Notes: a model not told the origin generated them from the letters alone. DNA of 32,824 nucleotides from Pseudomonas sp. 10-1B (GCF_000935045.1 NZ_JYKS01000054.1:1-32824); one strand, 5' to 3'. Counted from the stretch's first letter, positions 8,852-17,425 are shown. Numbers and translations: made by a program.

Positions 8852-9166
8852 ATGAGTGAGCAATACGCGTTCGTCCTCAAAGCCAAGACCCGCCCGGAAA
8901 TGGCTGAAGCATTCGAAGCCTTGTTCCGCCCCTACGTCGAGCCAAGCCGCCAGGAGCCAGGCTGCATCGAGTACCACATGCTGCGCGACCAGCAGGACCC
9001 AAGCCTGTTCGTGTTTTTCGAGGTGTGGGCCAACAAGGCCGCACTGGATGTGCACTCGGCCCTGCCGCACATGGCCGCATTCTTCGAAACGCGCATGGAC
9101 TACCTGGAGCGCGACTTCGATATCCAGATGGTCGATATGCTCAGCGTATCGTCCGCTAGCCGTTGA
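8852..9166 (+). CDS. YgiN-like antibiotic biosynthesis monooxygenase (quinol monooxygenase)
   Basis: A 104-residue dimeric alpha-beta barrel protein of the ABM family. The EPGCIEYHMLRDQQDPSLFV and FFEVWANKAALDVH blocks are characteristic. YgiN oxidises quinols without a bound cofactor, the reverse of the MdaB step. The gene faces away from mdaB, and its 3' end overlaps the convergent TauE/SafE gene by 11 bp. The assignment to the family is firm; the quinol role follows from homology plus the mdaB neighbour. Confidence 0.82.
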   Translation: MSEQYAFVLKAKTRPEMAEAFEALFRPYVEPSRQEPGCIEYHMLRDQQDPSLFVFFEVWANKAALDVHSALPHMAAFFETRMDYLERDFDIQMVDMLSVSSASR

Positions 9167-9920
9167 TCAGCAGATGGCCGCCGAGTGCGGCCAGGCCGAT
9201 GAAGAAACAACGTTTGAACAGCAGCGCACTGATGCGCTGACGCAGCCACTGGCCGGCCAGCATGCCGAGCAAGGCCGGCGCCAGCATCAGCAGCGAAGCG
9301 CCCAGCGCCTGGCCACCCAGAGCATCCTGCCCGGCCAGGCCAACGGCCAAGGCCAGGGTCGAGACCGTGAACGACAGGCCCAGGGCCTGGATCATCTGCT
9401 CACGGCCCAACCCCAGGCTTTGCAGGTAGGGCACCGCCGGCATCACGAACACACCAGTCGCGGCTGTAACCACACCAGTCAGCAACCCACAAAGCGGCCC
9501 CAGCCAACGCTCGCGTTCCGGCGCCAGATACAAGCCGGGGCCGACCAGGCCGTACAGCGCATACACCAGCAAGGCCGCGCCCAGCGCATGCACGGCCCAC
9601 GGGCCGCTGTCGAGCCCCAGCCAGGCACTGCCCACCAAGGTACCGATGCAAATCATCGCCAGCATCGGCCCCAGGCGCACCAACAAATCCCTCAGGTGCC
9701 CGCCGTTGGCCAGCTGCCACAGGTTGGTGAGGGTCGAGGGCACGATCAGCAACGCCGCAGCCTGCGCCGGAGACATAGCCAGGCCCAGCAGGCCCATGGC
9801 AATGGTCGGCAAGCCGAGGCCGATCACCCCTTTCACCGCACCGGCCAGCAGGAAGGTCAGCAGCACCAGCAGCGACAGCGCTGGGCCAATGTTCTGGTAG
9901 AAAGCGAGCAAGGTATTCAT
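9156..9920 (-). CDS. TauE/SafE-family membrane exporter
   Basis: A 254-residue inner-membrane protein with about eight hydrophobic segments and the family's two-fold repeat. The first half has GAVKGVIGLGLPTIAMGL, and the second has GLLTGVVTAATGVFVMPAVP, each with the usual Gly-rich re-entrant region. Members move sulfite, sulfoacetate, organic acids or other anions; the substrate here cannot be told. It is divergent from a LysR gene across 77 bp, a layout that usually means the LysR protein controls it. Its 3' end overlaps the ygiN-like gene tail to tail. Confidence 0.85.
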   Translation of the reverse strand: MNTLLAFYQNIGPALSLLVLLTFLLAGAVKGVIGLGLPTIAMGLLGLAMSPAQAAALLIVPSTLTNLWQLANGGHLRDLLVRLGPMLAMICIGTLVGSAWLGLDSGPWAVHALGAALLVYALYGLVGPGLYLAPERERWLGPLCGLLTGVVTAATGVFVMPAVPYLQSLGLGREQMIQALGLSFTVSTLALAVGLAGQDALGGQALGASLLMLAPALLGMLAGQWLRQRISALLFKRCFFIGLAALGGHLLING

Positions 9921-9997
9921 GAGCCGATGATGGCGTGTGCCGGCCGGGGTGAAAATCTGCCATATACTCAGCCAGACTCTTTTCAGGACAGAGCCAC

Positions 9998-10882
9998 ATG
10001 CATTTCGACCTGATCGACCTCAGGCTGTTCCAGCACACCCTGGAGTGCGGCAACATCACCGCTGGAGCCAGCCGCAGCCACCTGTCGCTGCCTGCAGCCA
10101 GTGCGCGCATCCGCGCCATGGAGGCGTCGCTGGGCATCCCCTTGCTGGAACGCAACCGCCGGGGTGTCCAACCAACTCCGGCGGGCCAGGCACTGCTGCA
10201 GCATGCCCGATTGATAACCCAGCAGGTCGAGCGCCTGCAGTTCGACCTAGGCCAGTACGCGCAAGGGCAGCAAGGCCAGGTGCGCCTGTTGTGCAACACG
10301 GCGGCACTCACTGAATACCTGCCCGAGCTGCTGGCCAGTTATCTGGCTGAAAACCCTGGGGTCAGCGTGGATGTACAGGAATTGCCCAGCCTGCGTATCG
10401 TGCAGTCGATCAGCCAGGGCATGGCTGACCTGGGCATCGTTTCCACCGCCGCCCCCAGCGAGCACCTGCAGACCCGGCCGTTTCGCGACGACCCGTTGGT
10501 GCTGGTGACGCCGTTGGGCCACCCGCTGGCCAGTGAGGCCACGCCCAGCTTCATCGACAGCCTGGCCCATGGCTATGTTGGCCTCGGGGCCGGCAGTGCA
10601 CTGGCGCTGTACCTGGAAGAGCAGGCGCTGCGCGAAGGGCGGCGCATGCGGGTTCGGGTGCGGGCTGAGGGGTTTGACGGGGTGATCCGCATGGTCGCGG
10701 GCGGGGCCGGGGTGGGGGTGGTGCCGCTGGCAGCGGTGCAGCGTTGGCAAGGGGTGTTGCCGTTGCACTGGGTGGCGCTGAGGGAAACATGGGCCAACCG
10801 CCGGTTGCTGGTGTGCGCGCGGGATTTCGCGGCGCTGCCGGGCTATGCCGCAGCATTGGTTGAGCGATTGCTGGAAACCTGA
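9998..10882 (+). CDS. LysR-family regulator, likely of the adjacent exporter
   Basis: A 294-residue LysR protein with its helix-turn-helix at about 5-60 (NITAGASRSHLSLPAASARI) and a C-terminal effector-binding domain. The ATG follows AGGA at a spacing of about 9. The 77-bp divergent gap to the TauE/SafE gene would contain both promoters and the LysR site, so the exporter is the obvious target; this is inference from position. The next feature downstream is a perfect REP palindrome. Confidence 0.9.
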   Translation: MHFDLIDLRLFQHTLECGNITAGASRSHLSLPAASARIRAMEASLGIPLLERNRRGVQPTPAGQALLQHARLITQQVERLQFDLGQYAQGQQGQVRLLCNTAALTEYLPELLASYLAENPGVSVDVQELPSLRIVQSISQGMADLGIVSTAAPSEHLQTRPFRDDPLVLVTPLGHPLASEATPSFIDSLAHGYVGLGAGSALALYLEEQALREGRRMRVRVRAEGFDGVIRMVAGGAGVGVVPLAAVQRWQGVLPLHWVALRETWANRRLLVCARDFAALPGYAAALVERLLET

Positions 10883-10908
10883 GATTACCTCGGTGCCTGT
10901 CAGGGCGC

Positions 10909-10959
10909 ATTCGCGGGTAAACCCGCTCCTACAGTAGGAGCGGGTTTACCCGCGAAGAA
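10909..10959. repeat. REP palindrome with minimal loop
   Basis: TTCGCGGGTAAACCCGCTCC and GGAGCGGGTTTACCCGCGAA are perfect inverted copies joined by only a few bases, giving one continuous hairpin. It separates the LysR gene from the ynb-like operon. Confidence 0.92.
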
Positions 10960-11007
10960 GGCTCACACACAATGGCGCCATAACGCCCCACCGAAAAGGA
11001 CTTTCCA

Positions 11008-11613
11008 GTGGCATCGATCTACCAGCTCAAACCGCGCTTCCAGGCCCTGCTTCGCCCGGCAGTCCAGCGCCTTTACGACCGCGGTGTCACCGCCAACCAG
11101 GTCACCGTCGCCGCCGCAGTGGTCTCGCTCCTGCTGGGCCTGCTGCTGGCCGCCCTGCCCCATGTCACCTGGCTGTTCATCCTGATCCCGGTGTGGATGC
11201 TGTTGCGCATGGCGTTGAACGCCGTCGACGGCATGCTGGCCCGGGAATTCGGCCAGCAGTCCACCCTCGGCGCCTACCTCAACGAACTGTGCGACGTGAT
11301 CGCCGACGCCGCGCTGTACCTGCCCTTCGCCCTGCTGGCCGGTGTTTCCCCAACGCTGGTGGTACTGGTAGTGCTGTGCGCCACCTTCAGCGAATACGCC
11401 GGTGTCATGGGCCCGCTGGCCGGTGCTTCACGGCGCTACGACGGCCCCATGGGCAAAAGCGACCGGGCCTTGGCCTTCGGCGTGCTGGGCACCGGCGTCG
11501 CCTTCGGCCTGCTCGATGGCGCCTGGATCAACGGCCTGTTGCTGGTCATCCTCGCGCTCTCGCTCTATACCCTCTACAACCGGGTTCGCCAGGGGCTGGC
11601 CGAAACCCGCTGA
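11008..11613 (+). CDS. YnbA-like CDP-alcohol phosphotransferase
   Basis: A 201-residue multi-pass membrane enzyme of the CDP-alcohol phosphotransferase family, which swaps CMP on a CDP-linked lipid for an alcohol. The catalytic motif spans 71-96. In the usual D-x2-DG-x2-AR-x8-G-x3-D-x3-D pattern, the first and third Asp are Asn here (Asn71 in NAVDGMLAR; Asn92 in GAYLNELCD), while Asp74, Arg79, Gly88 and Asp96 are kept. The length and the downstream genes match E. coli ynbA. GTG is the start, with AAAAGGA seven bases upstream. It heads the operon. The substrate is unknown, and the Asn changes could alter metal binding. Confidence 0.85.
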   Translation: MASIYQLKPRFQALLRPAVQRLYDRGVTANQVTVAAAVVSLLLGLLLAALPHVTWLFILIPVWMLLRMALNAVDGMLAREFGQQSTLGAYLNELCDVIADAALYLPFALLAGVSPTLVVLVVLCATFSEYAGVMGPLAGASRRYDGPMGKSDRALAFGVLGTGVAFGLLDGAWINGLLLVILALSLYTLYNRVRQGLAETR

Positions 11614-11643
11614 GCCTACCGCCGCTGCAAAAGGACGTTGACC

Positions 11644-13398
11644 ATGCGCCAAGCGCAAGCGCTGCACTTCTCCACCCATGACGGTGTCGAGCTGCACTAC
11701 CGTCACTGGCCTGCCAGCCGCAACGAACACCAGCCACGCCGCGCCGTGGTGATGTTCCATCGTGGCCACGAACACGGCGGGCGCATGGCCCACCTGGCCG
11801 ATGAGCTGGACATGCCGGGCTACGACTTCTTCGCCTGGGATGCCCGCGGCCATGGCCAGTCGCCAGGCGCACGCGGCGACAGCCCGGGGTTCGCCACCAG
11901 CGTGCGCGATGTACAAACCTTCATCGAACACATCCAGGCCCACCACGGCATCGCCGAGCAGGACCTGGTAGTGCTGGCGCAAAGCGTCGGGGCCGTGCTG
12001 GTCGCCACCTGGGCCCACGACTACGCCCCCAAGGTGCGCTGCCTGGTGCTGGCCTCGCCGGCCTTCAAGGTCAAACTGTACGTGCCCTTCGCCCGCCCCG
12101 GCCTGAAGCTGCTGAAGGCCTTGCGCGGCAACTTTTTCGTCAACAGCTACGTCAAGCCACGCCTGCTCACCCACGACCCCGAGCGGGTCATGTCGTATGT
12201 GGCCGACCCGCTGATCAGCCGGCCTATTTCGGTGACCATGCTGCTCGGCCTGTATGAAGCCGCCGACCGCGTGGTGGCGGACGCCCAGGCTATCCAGATA
12301 CCCACTCAACTGCTGGTGTCCGGTGCCGACTTCGTGGTCGAACGCCAGCCGCAACAGCGCTTTTTCCATCGGCTGGGCAGCGCGCGCAAGGAAATGCACA
12401 TCCTGCCGGGCTTCTTCCACGACACCCTCGGCGAACGGGATCGGGCGCATGCCCTGCGGCGCATCGAGCGGTTTGTCGAGCACTGCTTCGCCAGCCCCAC
12501 ACCCGTGCCGTCGCTGCTCGAGGCCGACAAGAGCGGCGCCAGCTGCGCCGAGGCCGAAAGCCTGGCCGCGCCGTTGCCGCGCCACTCACCCCGTGACCTG
12601 TACTGGCGCGCCACCCGTGCCGGGCTACGCCTGGGCAAGGGGCTGTCCGCAGGCGTGAAGCTGGGCTTCGACACCGGCTTCGATTCCGGCAGCACCCTCG
12701 ACTACGTGTACCGCAACCAGCCGACCGGCAAAGGCAAGCTGGGGCGCCTGGTCGACCGCAACTACCTCGACGCCATCGGCTGGCGCGGCATTCGCCAGCG
12801 CAAGCTGCACGTAGAGGAACTGCTGCGCCTGGCCATCGCCCACCTGCGCGAACAGCAGCGGCCGGTGCACATTGTCGATATCGCCGCCGGCCATGGCCGC
12901 TACATTCTCGAGGCCCTGCAAGAGCTTGAGCAACTGCCGGACTCGATCCTGCTGCGCGACTACAGCGAGCTGAACGTGCAGCAAGGCAGCGCGCTGATCG
13001 CCGAAAAAGGCTTGGCCGACATTGCCCGCTTCGTCCACGGCGATGCCTTCGACCGCCAAAGCCTGGCCACCCTGGAACAACCGCCAACCCTGGCCGTGGT
13101 CTCAGGCCTGTACGAACTGTTCCCCAGCAACCAACTGGTGGGCAACTCGCTGGCCGGCCTGGCCGACGCGCTGGAGGATGGCGGCTACCTGGTCTACACC
13201 GGCCAGCCGTGGCACCCGCAACTGGAGATGATCGCCCGCGCCCTCACCAGCCACCGCGGCGGCGAGGCCTGGGTGATGCGCCGCCGCAGCCAGGCGGAAA
13301 TGGACCAGTTGGTTGAGGCGGCGGGCTTCCGCAAGCTGGCCCAGCGCATCGACGAATGGGGTATTTTCAGCGTCAGCCTGGCGCAACGGGTGCGCTGA
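11644..13398 (+). CDS. YnbC-like alpha/beta hydrolase-methyltransferase fusion
   Basis: A 584-residue two-domain protein. The N-terminal half (about 1-280) is a serine hydrolase of the lysophospholipase/monoglyceride lipase type, with FHRGHEHGGR near the oxyanion hole, DARGHGQS, and the nucleophile elbow LAQSVGAV (Ser114). The C-terminal part (about 320-584) is a class I SAM-dependent methyltransferase with motif I VDIAAGHGRY at about 411-420. The size and fusion match E. coli YnbC. ATG at 11644 is chosen over TTG at 11638 because AAGGA is then eight bases away. It lies 30 bp after the phosphotransferase gene and touches the next gene with no gap (TGA then ATG). The reaction is unknown. Confidence 0.85.
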   Translation: MRQAQALHFSTHDGVELHYRHWPASRNEHQPRRAVVMFHRGHEHGGRMAHLADELDMPGYDFFAWDARGHGQSPGARGDSPGFATSVRDVQTFIEHIQAHHGIAEQDLVVLAQSVGAVLVATWAHDYAPKVRCLVLASPAFKVKLYVPFARPGLKLLKALRGNFFVNSYVKPRLLTHDPERVMSYVADPLISRPISVTMLLGLYEAADRVVADAQAIQIPTQLLVSGADFVVERQPQQRFFHRLGSARKEMHILPGFFHDTLGERDRAHALRRIERFVEHCFASPTPVPSLLEADKSGASCAEAESLAAPLPRHSPRDLYWRATRAGLRLGKGLSAGVKLGFDTGFDSGSTLDYVYRNQPTGKGKLGRLVDRNYLDAIGWRGIRQRKLHVEELLRLAIAHLREQQRPVHIVDIAAGHGRYILEALQELEQLPDSILLRDYSELNVQQGSALIAEKGLADIARFVHGDAFDRQSLATLEQPPTLAVVSGLYELFPSNQLVGNSLAGLADALEDGGYLVYTGQPWHPQLEMIARALTSHRGGEAWVMRRRSQAEMDQLVEAAGFRKLAQRIDEWGIFSVSLAQRVR

Positions 13399-14847
13399 AT
13401 GAGCTCATCGCGCGAGCCGGGGCTGATCCGCCGGGGCGTGTTCTGGCTTCTGCTGCTGGGGCCGTTGTTTTTCCTCAGCTACGGGCTGGCGAACAACCAT
13501 ACGGCCGGGCGCAGTGATGTCGGCACCCTGGTGTTCGCCTGGGAAAGCCACATGCCGTTATGGCCCTGGACGATCATCCCCTACTGGTCGGTTGACCTGC
13601 TCTACGGGCTGTCCTTCCTGCTGCCGCGCACGCGCCAGGAAATGGACCGGCATGCGCTGACGTTGCTCAGCGCCCAAGTGATCAGCGTCACCTGCTTCCT
13701 GCTGTGGCCGCTGCGCTTCACCTTCGAGCGGCCGGAACTGGGCGGACTGTTCGGTTGGTTGTTCGATGTACTGATGGGTTTCGACAAGCCATTCAACCAG
13801 GCGCCCTCGCTGCATATCGCGCTGCTGGTGATCATCTGGACGATGTTTGCCCGGCATGTGCGGCGCCAGCCCTGGCGTTGGTTGATGCATGGCTGGATGG
13901 CGCTGATCGGCGTGTCGGTGCTGACCACCTGGCAGCACCATTTCATCGACGTGCCGACAGGGGCATTGGCGGGGTTTGCCTGCCTCTGGCTGTGGCCACA
14001 TCAGGGGCCGCTGCCTTGGCAGCAGGCGAGCCTTGCGCGTGATGCCAAGCGCTGGCGCCTGGCGTTGTGCTATGCAGTGGGCGCGCTGTTGTGCGCAGTG
14101 CCTGCCGGGGCACTTGGCGGCGCCTGGCTGTGGTTGGCCTGGCCGGCCGTGTCGCTGGCTTTGGTGGCGCTGAACTATGGCGTGCTTGGCGCGGGCGGGT
14201 TTCAGAAAGGTGCCGATGGGCGCTTGTCGCCTGCGGCCTGCTGGTTGCTTGCGCCGTACCTGACCGGGGCGTGGGGCAATTCACGGTTGTGGACCTGGCG
14301 TCATCCGCAGGCGGATGAAGTGTGTGATGGCGTTTACCTGGGGCGGATTCCAGGGCGTGGTACACCATTCGCTGCGGTTGTCGATTTGTGTGCAGAGCTG
14401 CCTTGTAATGTCCATGCCGGCGCGGTCCTTTGTAGGAGCGGCCTTGTGTCGCGAAAGGGCTGCGCAGCAGCCCCGGCAATTTCTGCCGCGAAGCTGAAAA
14501 CCTGGGGCCGCTTCGCGCCCCTTTCGCGACACAAGGCCGCTCCTACACAGATCGCGTCAGCTGTTGGCTATCAGTGTTTCCCGACCCTGGACCTGATAGC
14601 GCCGGACTGCACGCTGCTGCACCAGGCCGCCATCGCCATCGAACACCTGCGCTCCCAGGGCCCCGTGCTGGTCTGCTGCGCCTTGGGCTATTCTCGCAGC
14701 GCCAGCGCCGCAGCCGCCTGGCTGGTGCTGACCGGCCGCTGCAACGATGTGCAACAGGCCGAAGCCCTGCTGCGCAAGGCCCGCCCCGGTATCGTTCTAC
14801 ACCGCGCGCACCGCCAGGCCTTGCAACAGCTTGGAGCACAACCATGA
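13399..14847 (+). CDS. YnbD-like PAP2/dual-specificity phosphatase fusion, with REP-encoded insert
   Basis: A 482-residue membrane protein. The N-terminal part has about six membrane helices and a PAP2-like lipid phosphatase core, with NQAPSLHIA and TTWQHHFIDVPTG as the later motifs. The C-terminal part is a dual-specificity/tyrosine phosphatase domain with VCCALGYSRSAS, giving the C-x5-R loop Cys427 to Arg433. Residues about 345-384 are translated from a REP pair lying in frame between VVDLCAELP and YQCFPTLDL, two blocks that I expect to be close together in the family. Without it the protein would be near the size I recall for E. coli YnbD (about 430). It starts right at the stop of the preceding gene and overlaps the next by 4 bp. 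Confidence 0.82.
   Translation: MSSSREPGLIRRGVFWLLLLGPLFFLSYGLANNHTAGRSDVGTLVFAWESHMPLWPWTIIPYWSVDLLYGLSFLLPRTRQEMDRHALTLLSAQVISVTCFLLWPLRFTFERPELGGLFGWLFDVLMGFDKPFNQAPSLHIALLVIIWTMFARHVRRQPWRWLMHGWMALIGVSVLTTWQHHFIDVPTGALAGFACLWLWPHQGPLPWQQASLARDAKRWRLALCYAVGALLCAVPAGALGGAWLWLAWPAVSLALVALNYGVLGAGGFQKGADGRLSPAACWLLAPYLTGAWGNSRLWTWRHPQADEVCDGVYLGRIPGRGTPFAAVVDLCAELPCNVHAGAVLCRSGLVSRKGCAAAPAISAAKLKTWGRFAPLSRHKAAPTQIASAVGYQCFPTLDLIAPDCTLLHQAAIAIEHLRSQGPVLVCCALGYSRSASAAAAWLVLTGRCNDVQQAEALLRKARPGIVLHRAHRQALQQLGAQP
14431..14548. repeat. REP pair inside a coding sequence
   Basis: TGTAGGAGCGGCCTTGTGTC and GACACAAGGCCGCTCCTACA are the two inverted outer arms, with CGAAAGGG and CCCTTTCG inside them. 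The pair is read through in frame by the PAP2/phosphatase gene. The same REP type recurs at the far right edge of the window after the LysR 3' end. Confidence 0.93.
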
Positions 14848-15275
14848 ACCTGCTCGTGGTGGCCAGCCTGCTGGGCCGTGGCAAACAGCTGGAGCGCCTC
14901 TCGGATGGCCTCACCCTGCTGGCCCTGGCCTACGGCCTGGCGCCCTTGCTGGGCACCCCGCTGCAACCGCTGGCCAGCCTTCTGTGCGGCGTGCTGCTGG
15001 TACTCGGCGTGCTGCACAAATACTGGGCCATCCGCGTAGCAGTGGATGCCGAACTGTTCGCCTACCTGGCCAGCAGCGCCGACCTGGCGACAGACACCCA
15101 GGCCCTGGACCGCGCCCTGTTCGAACTGAACCTCAAGCCGCAAGCCACGGACTGCCGCGCCTGGCCTGCCCGCAGCCAGGCCGCACTGGCGCTTTTGCGG
15201 CGCCAGGCAGTGTGCCTGGGCCTGCAACTGTCGCTGGCCTTGGCTACCCTGCTGACACTGCCTTTGAAGGGATAA
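14844..15275 (+). CDS. Small membrane protein of the ynb-like operon, unknown function
   Basis: A 143-residue protein that I cannot assign to a named family. It has two or three hydrophobic stretches: LTLLALAYGLAPLLG, then ASLLCGVLLVLGVLHKYWAI, and a C-terminal VCLGLQLSLALATLLTLPL. A soluble, weakly charged stretch of about 60 residues separates the second and third. The start ATG overlaps the phosphatase stop (ATGA), so translation is coupled. I recall no counterpart in E. coli ynbABCD. A role as an accessory membrane subunit of this lipid pathway is a guess from position. Confidence 0.75.
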   Translation: MNLLVVASLLGRGKQLERLSDGLTLLALAYGLAPLLGTPLQPLASLLCGVLLVLGVLHKYWAIRVAVDAELFAYLASSADLATDTQALDRALFELNLKPQATDCRAWPARSQAALALLRRQAVCLGLQLSLALATLLTLPLKG

Positions 15276-15286
15276 CAAGCCAACCC

Positions 15287-15910
15287 ATGCTCGCCAACCT
15301 GACCGCCTACGCCATCACCTCCGCCGCCCGCCTGATCACCGGTGCCCGCGCCCTGTGGCTGGGCTGCACGCCACTGCCGGTGCAGCGCCTGTATTTCGCC
15401 AACCACAGCAGCCACGGCGACTTCGTGCTGCTGTGGGCCTCGCTGCCACAGCCGCTGCGCAAGCATACCCGCCCGGTAGCCGGTGCCGATTATTGGGCCA
15501 AACCGGGCATCCGCGATTTTCTGATCCGCAAGGTATTCAATGGCGTGCTGATCGACCGGCAACGCAGCGAAGGCCAGGGCAGCCCGCTGCAGCCAATTCT
15601 CGAAGCGGTCGCCCAAGGCGATTCGCTGATCTTCTTCCCGGAAGGCACGCGCAACCTCGGTGATGAACCGTTGATGCCGTTCAGGAGCGGGCTTTACCAC
15701 CTGGCAGCAGCCAACCCCGAAGTCGAACTGGTACCGGTATGGATAGCCAACCTCAACCGGGTAATGCCCAAGGGCCGTGCGCTGCCGTTGCCGCTGCTGT
15801 GCACGCTGAGCTTTGGCGAACCGCTGCACCTGCAAGCAGATGAAAGCAAGCAGGCGTTTCTCGAGCGGGCCAGCCAGGCCCTGCTGAACCTGGCCCCCAA
15901 GGATGCCTGA
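15287..15910 (+). CDS. 1-acyl-glycerol-3-phosphate acyltransferase-like protein (PlsC family)
   Basis: A 207-residue acyltransferase with the two family boxes: NHSSHGD (the NHx4D catalytic box, about 39-45) and FPEGTRN (about 117-123). Members transfer a fatty acyl chain to lysophosphatidate or another lipid alcohol at the inner membrane. ATG at 15287 has only a distant AAGGG, so the gene probably relies on coupling with the preceding gene, 11 bp away. Its stop overlaps the region where the CdsA-like gene starts. With the cytidylyltransferase downstream it would give acylation then CDP activation, the first steps toward a CDP-lipid for the phosphotransferase at the head of the operon. Confidence 0.87.
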   Translation: MLANLTAYAITSAARLITGARALWLGCTPLPVQRLYFANHSSHGDFVLLWASLPQPLRKHTRPVAGADYWAKPGIRDFLIRKVFNGVLIDRQRSEGQGSPLQPILEAVAQGDSLIFFPEGTRNLGDEPLMPFRSGLYHLAAANPEVELVPVWIANLNRVMPKGRALPLPLLCTLSFGEPLHLQADESKQAFLERASQALLNLAPKDA

Positions 15911-15911
15911 G

Positions 15912-16844
15912 ATGGACGACAACACCCTTTCCCTGTTCGCCGGCATCGGCGCCCTGCTACTGCTCGCCAGCGTGATCGGCCGCCTGCTCAAGTGGCGCGC
16001 CGGCCCGGCACCACATCCCGTGATCGACAACCTCAACGCCCGCATCAATGCCTGGTGGGTGATGGTGCTGGTGATCGGCATCGCCTTCCTGTTCGGCAAG
16101 TACGGCGTGATCGTGCTGTTCTACGGCGTGTCGTTCTACGCCCTGCGCGAATTCATGACCCTCACCCCGACCCGGCGCAGCGACTACCCGGCGCTGGTGG
16201 CAGCGTTCTATGTGGCGCTGCCGGTGCAGTACATGCTGATCGCCATGGATTGGTACGGCTTGTTCAGCATCTTCATTCCGGTGTACCTGTTCCTGTTGCT
16301 GCCGATCCTGGCCAGCTTCGGCGGCGACACCACACGCTTTCTCGAACGCGCCTCGAAGGTGCAGTGGGGGTTGATGATCGCGGTGTACTGCGTATCGTCG
16401 GTGCCGGCACTGATGACCTTGGATATCCCCGGCTACGAAGGGCGCAACCTGCTGCTGATCGCCTGGCTGATCCTGGTGGTACAGATCAGCGACGTGCTGC
16501 AGTACGTGTGCGGCAAGCTGTTCGGCAAGCACAAGGTGGCGCCCAACCTGTCGCCGTCGAAGACCGTCGAAGGGCTGGCCGGTGGCGTGGCGCTGGCCAC
16601 CCTGATCGGCGCCCTGCTGTGCTGGATCACCCCGTTCACCTTCTGGCAGGCCGCGCTGATGGCACTGGCAGTCAACGCCATGGGCTTCTTCGGCGGGTTG
16701 GTGATGTCGGCGATCAAGCGCGACCGCGGGGTGAAGGACTGGGGGCACATGATCGAAGGCCACGGCGGCATGCTCGACCGCATGGACTCGGTGTGCTTTG
16801 CCGCGCCGGTGTTTTTCCACTTCGTGCGGTATTGGTGGGCATAA
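15912..16844 (+). CDS. CdsA-like phosphatidate cytidylyltransferase (YnbB type)
   Basis: A 310-residue multi-pass membrane enzyme that makes CDP-diacylglycerol from phosphatidate and CTP. The CDS signature is complete near the C-terminus: SAIKRDRGVKDWGHMIEGHG followed by GMLDRMDS. The ATG at 15912 is preferred because AAGGA lies eight bases upstream; an in-frame ATG at 15903 overlaps that site. It ends the operon. A second CdsA beside the housekeeping one suggests a dedicated CDP-lipid supply for the operon's phosphotransferase; this is inference from gene content. Confidence 0.88.
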   Translation: MDDNTLSLFAGIGALLLLASVIGRLLKWRAGPAPHPVIDNLNARINAWWVMVLVIGIAFLFGKYGVIVLFYGVSFYALREFMTLTPTRRSDYPALVAAFYVALPVQYMLIAMDWYGLFSIFIPVYLFLLLPILASFGGDTTRFLERASKVQWGLMIAVYCVSSVPALMTLDIPGYEGRNLLLIAWLILVVQISDVLQYVCGKLFGKHKVAPNLSPSKTVEGLAGGVALATLIGALLCWITPFTFWQAALMALAVNAMGFFGGLVMSAIKRDRGVKDWGHMIEGHGGMLDRMDSVCFAAPVFFHFVRYWWA

Positions 16845-16958
16845 GGCGTGTGCCTGGCATAGCGCGGGCAGACAGCTGGACGTCGAGCCCAGGCAACTGC
16901 GGCTCTGCCGATAGCCCTATGGTGACCAGTCATTCAGCCAGTCACCAGGAGTTGTGCC

Positions 16959-17303
16959 ATGTCCGATTTCATCACCGTCCTGCGCGAAACCTGCCCGACG
17001 CCGGTAGTGGACGCCACCAAGTGGAAGCGCATCGGCGGCGATCCGCACACCGTCAACCTCAACGCCTATCTGTCGGCCGACGGCAGCAAGATCATGGGCA
17101 CCTGGATCTGCACCCCGGGCAAATTCGAGGTCAATTACGAGAAGTGGGAGTACTGCCACTTCCTCGATGGCTACTGCATCATCACCCCGGAAGGCGAGGA
17201 GCCGAAGCACCTGAAAGCGGGTGATGTGTTCGTGATCGAACCGGGGATGAAAGGCACCTGGGAAGTGGTCGAGACTGTGCGCAAGTATTTCGTCTTTGCC
17301 TGA
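16959..17303 (+). CDS. Cupin-domain protein (Cupin_3 type)
   Basis: A 114-residue single-domain cupin of the Cupin_3/DUF861 type. Its two motifs are GTWICTPGKFEVNYEKWEYC and the second half HLKAGDVFVIEPGMKGTWEV. The group includes ureidoglycolate hydrolase-like and uncharacterised proteins, so the reaction is unknown. The ATG has AGGAG nine bases upstream. It lies 114 bp after the operon and is probably a separate transcript; REP units and a terminator follow. Confidence 0.8.
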   Translation: MSDFITVLRETCPTPVVDATKWKRIGGDPHTVNLNAYLSADGSKIMGTWICTPGKFEVNYEKWEYCHFLDGYCIITPEGEEPKHLKAGDVFVIEPGMKGTWEVVETVRKYFVFA

Positions 17304-17324
17304 TACCAAAGCTGACATTACCCC

Positions 17325-17400
17325 CTTGTAGGAGCGGGTTTACCCGCGAATGCTGCAGTGGCCTCACCGACGCCTTCGCGGGTGAACCCGCTCCTACAAC
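17325..17400. repeat. REP pair after the cupin gene
   Basis: TGTAGGAGCGGGTTTACCCG and CGGGTGAACCCGCTCCTACA are inverted with about 30 bp between them. They lie in the convergent gap between the cupin gene and mmsB. Confidence 0.9.
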
Positions 17401-17425
17401 GGCCGCGTAATACCTGCAGGCGTGG

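Noticed and set aside
8856..10013. Plus-strand frame covering the ygiN-like gene and the TauE/SafE gene
   Set aside because: It overlaps two well-supported genes in another frame or on the other strand and is Gln/Arg-rich without motifs, as shadow frames are.
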